Assembly: GCF_000427425.1 (NCBI RefSeq)
Contig: NZ_KE386494.1
Location: 584,545 to 648,544 of the forward strand
Direction of reading: 5' to 3'
DNA from: Caldanaerobius polysaccharolyticus DSM 13641
GTDB taxonomy: Bacteria; Bacillota; Thermoanaerobacteria; Thermoanaerobacterales; Caldanaerobiaceae
DNA: 64,000 nt
In this document: positions 53,656 to 60,290 of the stretch, piece by piece
Numbering within the stretch: position 1 is the stretch's first letter
How the letters are laid out: each line of letters begins with the position of its first letter
Notes under the pieces: generated by a model
Databases searched by the model: none
Told to the model about the DNA's origin: nothing
What the model saw: the letters and a program-made list of their open reading frames with translations, nothing else
Translations under genes and position numbers: made by a program

Positions 53656-54513
53656 TCATTGTTTTATACCTGATAACGCTATGCTTTCAATTATATACCT
53701 TTGCATAAACAGGAAAATTATCAATATAGGTAAAACACTAATCGTCGTTATCGCCATATTAACCCCCGGAAATTGCTGACCACCTGTTTCAGTAGTAACG
53801 TATATAGCTACTGCAATCTGTATCAAGTACTTCGCTGGATCAGACAATATTATTAAAGGCCATAAAAAGTTATTCCATTGTCTGATTATTAATAACACTA
53901 CTAAAGTAGCAGTAATAGGTGCACACAAAGGCAAATATATGCGTCCAAATATATTGAACTCGCTAGCTCCATCGATTATAGCCGCTTCTCTTAAAACACC
54001 GGGCAAAGTATCTATATACTGTTTTACAAGAAATGTCCCAAAACCATACACTACCGATGGTAAGAAAAATGGCCAATAGGTATTTAGCATACCCAGATAC
54101 CTAAACAAATTCCACGAAGGTATCATTGTCACTTCCCATGGAACCATCAAAGTACCTAAAATCACTATAAAGAAAAATTTTTTACCTTTAAATTCCAATT
54201 TCGAAAAGGCATAACCACTTAGCAAAGCTGATATAGCGCTTATAGCTACCGAAACCACAGTATAATATATAGTATTTAAAAAATACCTGGCCATTGGAAG
54301 ATCTTTAAATGCAATTCTGTAATTAATCCACGAAAATTCCTTTGGCAACAACGATGGAGGAAAAGGCATTGAATAGTTAGCAGTTTTATCTACACTAACA
54401 GTTACCATCCACAAAAATGGCATTATAAATATTGCTGAAAGTATCAGTAAAATTGCAAAAAGTATTGAATTGGAGATAAATTCGCTTTTTTTCTTTGATT
54501 TCAAGATACTCAA
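53656..54513 (-). CDS. Carbohydrate ABC transporter permease, MalG-like
   Basis: Second membrane permease of the importer, 285 residues and six predicted membrane segments. The EAA loop near the end of the cytoplasmic part reads REAAIIDGASEFNIFGRIYLPLCAP, with the conserved EAA and G for contact with the ATPase. The segment WMVTVSVDKTANYSMPFPPSLLP near the N-terminus is typical of the MalG group. Encoded 12 bases after the MalF-type gene and 28 bases before the binding-protein gene. Confidence 0.94.
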   Translation of the reverse strand: MSILKSKKKSEFISNSILFAILLILSAIFIMPFLWMVTVSVDKTANYSMPFPPSLLPKEFSWINYRIAFKDLPMARYFLNTIYYTVVSVAISAISALLSGYAFSKLEFKGKKFFFIVILGTLMVPWEVTMIPSWNLFRYLGMLNTYWPFFLPSVVYGFGTFLVKQYIDTLPGVLREAAIIDGASEFNIFGRIYLPLCAPITATLVVLLIIRQWNNFLWPLIILSDPAKYLIQIAVAIYVTTETGGQQFPGVNMAITTISVLPILIIFLFMQRYIIESIALSGIKQ

Positions 54514-54525
54514 CCCGATTCCCCC

Positions 54526-55458
54526 CTAATCACTATCCCACTTAATCAATCGAACATTTATAAGAGTCAATGCAAATATGATAAAAAACAATATATACGC
54601 AGCAGCCGATGCCAACCCAAACCTCATACCCTGAAAACCAATAGCATAAATATACAATACCACTGTCCTAAGGGTACCTCCAGGCTGGCCTGTATTTCCA
54701 CCTATCATCCACACATCTCCAAATCTCTGCATAGCTCCAATTACACCGGTTATAAAGACAAAAACGAATATAGGTTTCATGCTAGGAATTGTAATATATC
54801 GCCATCTTTTTAACGCAGTAGCTCCATCGACTTCTGCAGCTTCATACAATTCTCTGGGTACAGATTGCAACCCTGCTAAAAATATCAATGTATTATATCC
54901 AATGCTTTGCCACGTAGACATTATCACTACAGTAACTCTCGCTATTCTCGCATCGATAAACCAACCAAATGGGCCTATACCGAATAATTTTTTTAATATG
55001 TAATTTATAGCACCTATATCCGTAGGATAAAATAGACTTAAAAATATCGTTGAAGCTGCTACGACAGACGTTATATTTGGTATATATATAGCCGATTTAA
55101 AATAATTCTTCCCCCATCTGCAAGCGTTTATCATACTCGCAATAATAAAGGCACCTGGTATATTAAGCAATAATCCTAGTACACCCATATATACCGTATT
55201 ATATAATGCTCCTACAAAATCTGGATCCTTTAGTATAGTTTTATAATTATCCAGCCCCACCCACGTCTGAGTTATATAATTTGTACTGTAAAAACTCAAC
55301 CTGAGCGATTCAATCACAGGATACAAAACAAATACAATTATCCCCAAAACGGTAGGAGCAATAAAAGCGTAAGCCGCTATGTTATTACCGTATCTACTCT
55401 TTCGATGCCTCAAAGGTGTTTTAACATTTACAATTGTAACATTCAATTTCCTCATCAC
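54526..55458 (-). CDS. Sugar ABC transporter permease, MalF-like
   Basis: First membrane permease of the importer, 310 residues with six predicted membrane segments and no long periplasmic insert. The EAA loop reads YEAAEVDGATALKRWRYITIPSMKP. An early NNIAAYAFIAPTVLGIIVFVLYPVIESLRLSFYS segment marks the first helices. Start is GTG at 55458 or ATG at 55455, with AAAGAGGTG upstream. The gene opens the operon and lies downstream of the operator-like sites at 55477-55696. No ATPase gene follows. Confidence 0.94.
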   Translation of the reverse strand: MMRKLNVTIVNVKTPLRHRKSRYGNNIAAYAFIAPTVLGIIVFVLYPVIESLRLSFYSTNYITQTWVGLDNYKTILKDPDFVGALYNTVYMGVLGLLLNIPGAFIIASMINACRWGKNYFKSAIYIPNITSVVAASTIFLSLFYPTDIGAINYILKKLFGIGPFGWFIDARIARVTVVIMSTWQSIGYNTLIFLAGLQSVPRELYEAAEVDGATALKRWRYITIPSMKPIFVFVFITGVIGAMQRFGDVWMIGGNTGQPGGTLRTVVLYIYAIGFQGMRFGLASAAAYILFFIIFALTLINVRLIKWDSD

Positions 55459-55476
55459 CTCTTTCTTATAACATAA

Positions 55477-55491
55477 AGTAAACGTTAACTA
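55477..55491. promoter_or_regulatory. LacI/GalR-type operator-like site 1
   Basis: AGTAAACGTTAACTA, an imperfect palindrome around CG, 19 bases before the first permease gene. It lies between the ribosome site and any upstream promoter, a good place for repression. Confidence 0.55.
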
Positions 55492-55564
55492 AATCAAATC
55501 ATTGTTTTTTTTGAAAAACACCTCCTTTCTTCAATAATTTTTATCAATAGATTTTTGGAATTTT

Positions 55565-55580
55565 AAAACGTTTACTTAAT
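55565..55580. promoter_or_regulatory. LacI/GalR-type operator-like site 2
   Basis: AAAACGTTTACTTAAT: a good right half (GTTTACTT) and a weaker left half, sharing the AACGTTTACT core with the other two sites. Confidence 0.45.
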
Positions 55581-55679
55581 TGCCATAATTACTTTTCTTT
55601 TTTTGTTATAAGATCTCTAACAATGTATTTTGAAGCAATCGGGTAATTAATTCATCCGTTTACCACACATGTAGCGTTT

Positions 55680-55696
55680 GTGAACGTTTACTAAAA
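55680..55696. promoter_or_regulatory. LacI/GalR-type operator-like site 3
   Basis: GTGAACGTTTACTAAAA, close to a catabolite-responsive element as well as to a LacI-type operator. It is some 220 bases upstream of the first permease gene. Confidence 0.5.
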
Positions 55697-55962
55697 TATT
55701 TACCGAAACCCTTCTTTCTTTTCTCTCTTACATCTCTTTTTCTGCCTACTAAAATTCCCCTGTTTCTTCTACTAGAAGAATATCTCATCATAAAAAACTT
55801 TTCAAATTTTAAATTATCTCAAATTTAATGAATATTACTCGTTTCCTTTCTCTGTCTGCATTTTTCTCCAGATTTCTCATTTTTTCTTCATGTTTCACAA
55901 GATTAACAGTTCGCGATGCCCACAGACTTTCACTACCAACTTACCACTTATTAAGGTGCACA

Positions 55963-55996
55963 AAAAAGCCCGAGAATATTGATTTCTCAGGCTTTT
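55963..55996 (-). terminator. Terminator of the tRNA cluster
   Basis: AAAAGCCTGAGAA pairs with TTCTCGGGCTTTT on the minus strand, continuing into more T residues, 8 bases after the tRNA-Cys gene. Confidence 0.85.
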
Positions 55997-56003
55997 CTCG
56001 TTG

Positions 56004-56074
<71 letters not shown>

Positions 56075-56078
56075 ATAG

Positions 56079-56152
56079 AGCGGACAACGAGGTTCGAACT
56101 CGCGACCTCCACCTTGGCAAGGTGGCGCTCTAGCCAGCTGAGCTATGTCCGC
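56079..56152 (-). tRNA. tRNA-Gly (GCC)
   Basis: 74-base cloverleaf with acceptor GCGGACA/TGTCCGC, anticodon loop TTGCCAA (GCC), T-arm GAGTTCGAACCTC and discriminator U73. CCA not encoded. Confidence 0.96.
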
Positions 56153-56160
56153 TTAAATAA

Positions 56161-56233
56161 TGCCTCAGGAGGGAATCGAACCCCCGACACGGGGATTTTC
56201 AGTCCCCTGCTCTACCGACTGAGCTACCGAGGC
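56161..56233 (-). tRNA. tRNA-Phe (GAA)
   Basis: 73-base cloverleaf with acceptor GCCTCGG/CTGAGGC (one G-U), anticodon loop CTGAAAA (GAA), T-arm GGGTTCGATTCCC and discriminator A73. CCA not encoded. pheS and pheT are also in this window. Confidence 0.96.
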
Positions 56234-56239
56234 ACTTTA

Positions 56240-56313
56240 CGACCTGGAAGGGACTTGAACCCTCGACCTCTAGCGTGACAGGCTAGCGTTCTAACCAACT
56301 GAACTACCAGGCC
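56240..56313 (-). tRNA. tRNA-Asp (GTC)
   Basis: 74-base cloverleaf with acceptor GGCCTGG/CCAGGTC, anticodon loop CTGTCAC (GTC), T-arm GGGTTCAAGTCCC and discriminator G73, the identity base for Asp. CCA not encoded. Confidence 0.96.
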
Positions 56314-56319
56314 TCTTAG

Positions 56320-56392
56320 TGGGCACAACAGGACTCGAACCTGTGACCCCTTGCTTGTAAGGCAAGTGCTCTCCCAGCTGAGCTATGCGCCC
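56320..56392 (-). tRNA. tRNA-Val (TAC)
   Basis: 73-base cloverleaf with acceptor GGGCGCA/TGTGCCC, anticodon loop CTTACAA (TAC), T-arm CAGGTTCGAGTCCTG and discriminator A73. First of the cluster. CCA not encoded. Confidence 0.96.
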
Positions 56393-56446
56393 TTTTTATC
56401 CTTCTTTTCCTAACTCGATTAGGTCAAACCTCAGCTGACAGATGAT

Positions 56447-56475
56447 AGTATACCATATAACACTTAGTTCGTCAA
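56447..56475 (-). promoter_or_regulatory. Promoter of the tRNA cluster
   Basis: TTGACG (56470-56475), 17 bases, TATACT (56447-56452). The transcript would begin some 50 bases before tRNA-Val. Confidence 0.82.
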
Positions 56476-56516
56476 CACTTTTTATTGATTTTACATCACT
56501 CTGTAATATTGATAAA

Positions 56517-56546
56517 AGCCCTGATAACTTACAAGATACCAGGGCT
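56517..56546 (-). terminator. Terminator after the cold-shock gene
   Basis: AGCCCTG pairs with CAGGGCT around a loop of 16 bases on the minus strand, followed by TTTTATC. Confidence 0.75.
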
Positions 56547-56561
56547 GAACATCTCTAAACC

Positions 56562-56762
56562 TTATATCTTCCTTACATTAGCCGCCTGCGGACCTTTTGC
56601 TCCTTCCACTACATCAAACTCGACCATTTGTCCTTCCTCAAGGGTTTTAAAGCCATTCATCTCTATCGCAGAGTAGTGGACAAATACATCGCTTCCCCCT
56701 TCTCTTTCAATAAATCCATAACCCTTTTCTGGATTAAACCATTTTACTTTGCCTTTAAACAT
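56562..56762 (-). CDS. Cold-shock protein (CspA family)
   Basis: Single-strand nucleic acid chaperone of 66 residues, the standard size. RNP motifs are visible: KGYGFIE (RNP1, residues 13-19) and VFVHYSAI (RNP2, residues 26-33); the end reads GPQAANVRK. The 5' leader is about 50 bases and has no cold-box feature that I recognise. TTTGGAGGA lies nine bases before the ATG. Single gene with promoter and terminator. Confidence 0.96.
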   Translation of the reverse strand: MFKGKVKWFNPEKGYGFIEREGGSDVFVHYSAIEMNGFKTLEEGQMVEFDVVEGAKGPQAANVRKI

Positions 56763-56818
56763 CAGTACATTCCTCCAAACATAAAAAACTTAAAACTATC
56801 TATACAATAGTATACCTA

Positions 56819-56847
56819 ATCATAACACAATAAACTCATTATGTCAA
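56819..56847 (-). promoter_or_regulatory. Promoter of the cold-shock gene
   Basis: TTGACA (56842-56847), 17 bases, TATGAT (56819-56824). It starts just after the M20 gene end. Confidence 0.82.
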
Positions 56848-56855
56848 ATTAATTT

Positions 56856-58016
56856 CTATAAAAATTTTTGATCTCTTAGCAAATTTATGTAAATTTGTAT
56901 GCCTTTCAGCAGTATGTTTTCATCAAAATTAAACCTACAGTGGTGCAATGGATATACAAAGCCCTTTTTTTCATTTCTAGCCCCTAGCATTATATAAAAA
57001 GACGGAGCTACTTGACTGTAAAAAGAAAAATCCTCTGCCAACATAACAGGATCCATGCGCACAATATCACTTTCTGGAACGGACCTTAACACCAGCTCAT
57101 AAAGCCTCTCGTCATTTATCACAGGGGGGTATGTCTCTCTTATATCCATATCTATTTTTACTCCATCGGATATACAAAGTCCCTTTGAAATTTCCTGCAG
57201 AGCCGCTTTTATATCCAAAAACACCTCTTTTTTCAACGCCCTTATAGTGCCTTCCAACCTCACCCTGTCCGATACCACATTTCTCACGTTACCACCGTAG
57301 ATGCGGCCAAAAGTGATCACAGCGTTCTCTAACGGGTCCACTTTCCTGCTTACCACGGTTTGTACCTGCTGGATAAATTGCGACGCCGTAACTATGGCAT
57401 CGCGGCCTTTGTGGGGCATAGCCCCATGAGAGCTTTTACCGTAAATATCCACGTCAATTTCTACCGCCATAGCCATTAACGGGCCGCTCTTTAAACCTAT
57501 TGAGCCTTCAGGTATATCGGGGTATATGTGATAGCCGAAAATACCATCTACCTTATACCTGTCAAATACTCCGCTCTTTATGAGGTTTAAAGCTCCACCT
57601 GTTTGCTCTTCAGCAGGTTCAAAAATCAGCATTACATTTTCCTTTAGCTTATTTTTGACACAAGATAAATAACGGGCTAATCCCAGCAATATAGCCATGT
57701 GACCGTCATGGCCACATGCGTGCATAACCCCTTCATTAGCAGAAGCATACTCAACATTTGTTTCCTCTATTACAGGGAGGGCATCCATATCTGCCCTAAA
57801 AGCATATGTGCGCTCTCCTCTGCTCCCTTTTAAAAGACCTATTATGCCATTACCTGCAATATCACTTTCATAATACACGTCCAGCTTTTTAAGGTATTGA
57901 CATATAAACTCCGCCGTATTTTTTTCTTCAAAGCTTAATTCAGGATGCTTATGTAAGTGCCTCCTTATCGCAAATATTTCATCCCTGAGGTTCATAACAC
58001 TTTCCTCTATTTGCAT
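56856..58016 (-). CDS. M20-family amidohydrolase
   Basis: Zinc- or manganese-dependent amidohydrolase of 386 residues, probably acting on N-acyl amino acids or similar amides (AmhX/AmaA/HipO type). Metal ligands are visible in MHACGHDGHMAILLG (about residues 98-112), EPAEEQTGGALNLI and YPLHHCRFNFDE near the end. A dimerisation domain lies between (about 175-285: DVDIYGKSSHGAMPHKGRDAI). ATG at 58016 follows AGGAGTGATCTGG. It is 53 bases after the ROK regulator gene, so probably cotranscribed and perhaps controlled by it. Confidence 0.9.
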   Translation of the reverse strand: MQIEESVMNLRDEIFAIRRHLHKHPELSFEEKNTAEFICQYLKKLDVYYESDIAGNGIIGLLKGSRGERTYAFRADMDALPVIEETNVEYASANEGVMHACGHDGHMAILLGLARYLSCVKNKLKENVMLIFEPAEEQTGGALNLIKSGVFDRYKVDGIFGYHIYPDIPEGSIGLKSGPLMAMAVEIDVDIYGKSSHGAMPHKGRDAIVTASQFIQQVQTVVSRKVDPLENAVITFGRIYGGNVRNVVSDRVRLEGTIRALKKEVFLDIKAALQEISKGLCISDGVKIDMDIRETYPPVINDERLYELVLRSVPESDIVRMDPVMLAEDFSFYSQVAPSFYIMLGARNEKKGFVYPLHHCRFNFDENILLKGIQIYINLLRDQKFL

Positions 58017-58069
58017 AACCAGATCACTCCTGTACTCACAATAACCGTATTGGCTTTAACGCTTCCATG

Positions 58070-59233
58070 TTATACGATATTTGCCAGATGAGATTCAAGA
58101 GCTAATATTCCAGCTCCTACTACCGGTGCCGTTTTGCCCAGCGGGGTGATTTTAACGCTACACCTGCTCAAAGGAGTAGAGAGGGCTTTTAATCTCATTG
58201 CTTGTTCTATGTCAGCCAGCATTATATTCCCGTATTCCACTGCATCTCCCCCCAATACCACTAGCTGGGGATTAAGCAAATTCACAGCTATTGATAAAGC
58301 AATTCCTACATACCTACCCACTTCTTTTAATATATCCAGTGCTATAAGATCGCCAGATCTGGCTTTGTCCGAAATCGTTTTTATATCTATGGCTTCCGTA
58401 CTTCCTTTTCGCTTCATATAGCGATAGCAAATAGCAGGGGTAGACGCAATGGTTTCAAGGCAACCGTAATTGCCACAGGAGCACCTGCGCCCGTCTTCGT
58501 CTACTGTGATATGGCCTATTTCCCCAGTACTGCCCGATATTCCCCTGTAAACAAGTCCGTCTATAACTATACCCGATCCTACACCTGTCCTGAAATTAAC
58601 GGCTATAAAATTATCCACGTTTTGAGCGCATCCGGCCCATCCTTCGCCCAACGCCGTTACATTCGCCTCATTGTCGATATAAACGGGAATCCCAAGCCTT
58701 TTTACAAGTTCTGTTTTTAATTCTACATCTTTCCAATTTAAATTAGGAGCCACAGCTATCACCTGGGTCTCGGGGTAAACCCACCCTGGAATACCCACTC
58801 CAGCAGCCAATATAACCCTTTTGGAATTGGCGTATACCTTATCGACCAATTTTTTTATAATATCCACCACTTCATTTACATCGCTCTTTACCAACTTATC
58901 CGAGCTCAAAGCAATAATTGAGCCTTTTAAATCCAGCAATCCAACGGTTATAACCGCAGGATCTACGTCTATTCCTAAAATACCCCAATGGCTGGTGTCC
59001 ACCTCCAAAAGTTTTGGAGGTCTCCCCCCTGTGGATAAACCCCCGTCGTATTCTACAATAAGGCGATTATGTAAAAGATCAGACACTATATTAGATATGG
59101 CTGTTGCCGTAAGACCCGTTTTCTTTTGAAGATCCGCTCGGCTTAATGCGCCGTTTTTGCTTATCTCTTCAAACACCGTATATCTATTTAACACCCTTAA
59201 ATACTGTTGATTAGCCGTTATATTTAATACCAC
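58070..59233 (-). CDS. ROK-family transcriptional regulator (NagC/XylR type)
   Basis: A 387-residue protein. The N-terminal winged helix (about residues 13-70: [41 protein letters not shown]) is followed by a ROK fold with the zinc signature GHITVDEDGRRCSCGNYGCLETIAS and a sugar-binding GTGVGSGIVIDG segment. It should bind a sugar or amino sugar and control nearby genes; the adjacent M20 gene is a candidate target. Start is GTG at 59233 with AGAGGGCGG upstream. The inducer is unknown. Confidence 0.9.
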   Translation of the reverse strand: MVLNITANQQYLRVLNRYTVFEEISKNGALSRADLQKKTGLTATAISNIVSDLLHNRLIVEYDGGLSTGGRPPKLLEVDTSHWGILGIDVDPAVITVGLLDLKGSIIALSSDKLVKSDVNEVVDIIKKLVDKVYANSKRVILAAGVGIPGWVYPETQVIAVAPNLNWKDVELKTELVKRLGIPVYIDNEANVTALGEGWAGCAQNVDNFIAVNFRTGVGSGIVIDGLVYRGISGSTGEIGHITVDEDGRRCSCGNYGCLETIASTPAICYRYMKRKGSTEAIDIKTISDKARSGDLIALDILKEVGRYVGIALSIAVNLLNPQLVVLGGDAVEYGNIMLADIEQAMRLKALSTPLSRCSVKITPLGKTAPVVGAGILALESHLANIV

Positions 59234-59286
59234 TTTATACCGCCCTCTTAACTTTCTTAATATTTTAAAATAAATTCATTAAGCTT

Positions 59287-59316
59287 ATTATAGTAAAACC
59301 CATGTTTGTTTTTCAA
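59287..59316 (-). promoter_or_regulatory. Promoter of the ROK regulator-M20 unit
   Basis: TTGAAA (59311-59316), 18 bases, TATAAT (59287-59292). The -35 box overlaps the stop codon of the upstream P-loop/Asp23-like gene. Confidence 0.7.
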
Positions 59317-60146
59317 GAATTTCTATTCCTGACAATACTGTTGACATCAATCCCCTTTATTTGTACATTGACCCTAAGGACATTTATAGCTGTCATATAC
59401 TCTATTTGGGTTTTTACGTTTTTTTGAATGCCCAATACAATGTCCTGTATTCTCCTACCGTACTTTACGATCACATCAACAGTCAATATTATCCCATCTT
59501 CGCCTTTCTTTATCTCTACCCTTCTGGTTTTAGCAACGCCGTCAACTTTTAAAGCTTCGTGGGATACAAGAGACATAATAGCTGTATCAGCGATCTCGTA
59601 TTTGCCCATATAACTGTAATGGGGTCTTACCAACGTTTTTTCTATCACTACATTTTTATGTCCTACGCGCCTTAATATTTTGAGGGGATCCATAAAAAAA
59701 CCCGAAAAGCTGTCTTTTATCTCAAAAGTGGGAACAGGTATCACATGGGTACCATTTAAAGTCCTGTTGCTCTGTGCTTTCTTGATTTCCCACGGCTTTG
59801 ATACGTCTTCTATGCGTATTATCTCTGATACAGGAGGCAAGCCCAACCGCTCTGCTATTTTACATACCATCCCATCAGATGTGCCCAAAATCAAAACGCT
59901 ATTAATATGCTTAGCCTCTAGGGCTTGCTTTACTGCCCGAGCATGTCGCTCATCTACAAAAAGCGCCGTTTTAATGGCAGCCACTTTGGTCAGCTCCTTT
60001 TTAGCCGACTTACCTGCTACCACTTTATTCCCCATTATCAAAAGGCCATCGTCTATTATCGCTTCAATTCCTCTTGCCCCTGCAACTTGTAAGGACTTGT
60101 AAGACTTACCGGAACCGCTAGGTCCCACCAGCGCATACACTATCAT
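59313..60146 (-). CDS. P-loop protein fused to a C-terminal Asp23/Gls24-like domain
   Basis: A 277-residue protein combining two parts. The N-terminal part opens with a Walker A motif GPSGSGKS (about residues 8-15) and contains IIDDGLLIMGNKVVAGKSAKKELTK and VLILGTSDGMVCKIAERLGLPP. No signature tells its nucleotide or role. The C-terminal 120 residues (from about 160) follow the Asp23/Gls24 envelope-stress pattern: GKYEIADTAIMSLVSHEALKVDGVAKTRRVEI, then VDVIVKYGRRIQDIVLGIQKNVKTQIEYMTAINVLRVNVQIKGID. Related proteins exist in clostridia, but I know of no characterised one. An extended -10 TGATATAAT precedes it. Single gene. Confidence 0.75.
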   Translation of the reverse strand: MIVYALVGPSGSGKSYKSLQVAGARGIEAIIDDGLLIMGNKVVAGKSAKKELTKVAAIKTALFVDERHARAVKQALEAKHINSVLILGTSDGMVCKIAERLGLPPVSEIIRIEDVSKPWEIKKAQSNRTLNGTHVIPVPTFEIKDSFSGFFMDPLKILRRVGHKNVVIEKTLVRPHYSYMGKYEIADTAIMSLVSHEALKVDGVAKTRRVEIKKGEDGIILTVDVIVKYGRRIQDIVLGIQKNVKTQIEYMTAINVLRVNVQIKGIDVNSIVRNRNS

Positions 60147-60290
60147 AAAACAACCTCCACAGATATTATATCAGAGATTTTATCGCTGTTGTACTCCTTT
60201 TCAAAGCTCTCCAACTCATATTAAACTCCATCTATTAATATAAATAAAACTGTATAAGCCATCCCAAGACCCATATAAAGGAGTGTTCTT

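Larger units (their letters stand above)
55459..55962. other. Non-coding stretch upstream of the ABC importer
   Basis: About 500 AT-rich bases, strongly purine-biased on the minus strand. It holds three operator-like sites (listed separately) and an AAAGGAGGTG ribosome-like sequence near 55529 followed by no open reading frame. I could not place a clear promoter for the importer. The end towards 55963 is the terminator of the tRNA cluster. No RNA gene is recognised in it. Confidence 0.5.

Noticed and set aside
55660-55791. Basic 43-residue open frame on the minus strand upstream of the ABC importer
   Set aside because: No ribosome site, simple Arg/Lys-rich composition explained by purine bias, and it contains one of the operator-like sites.
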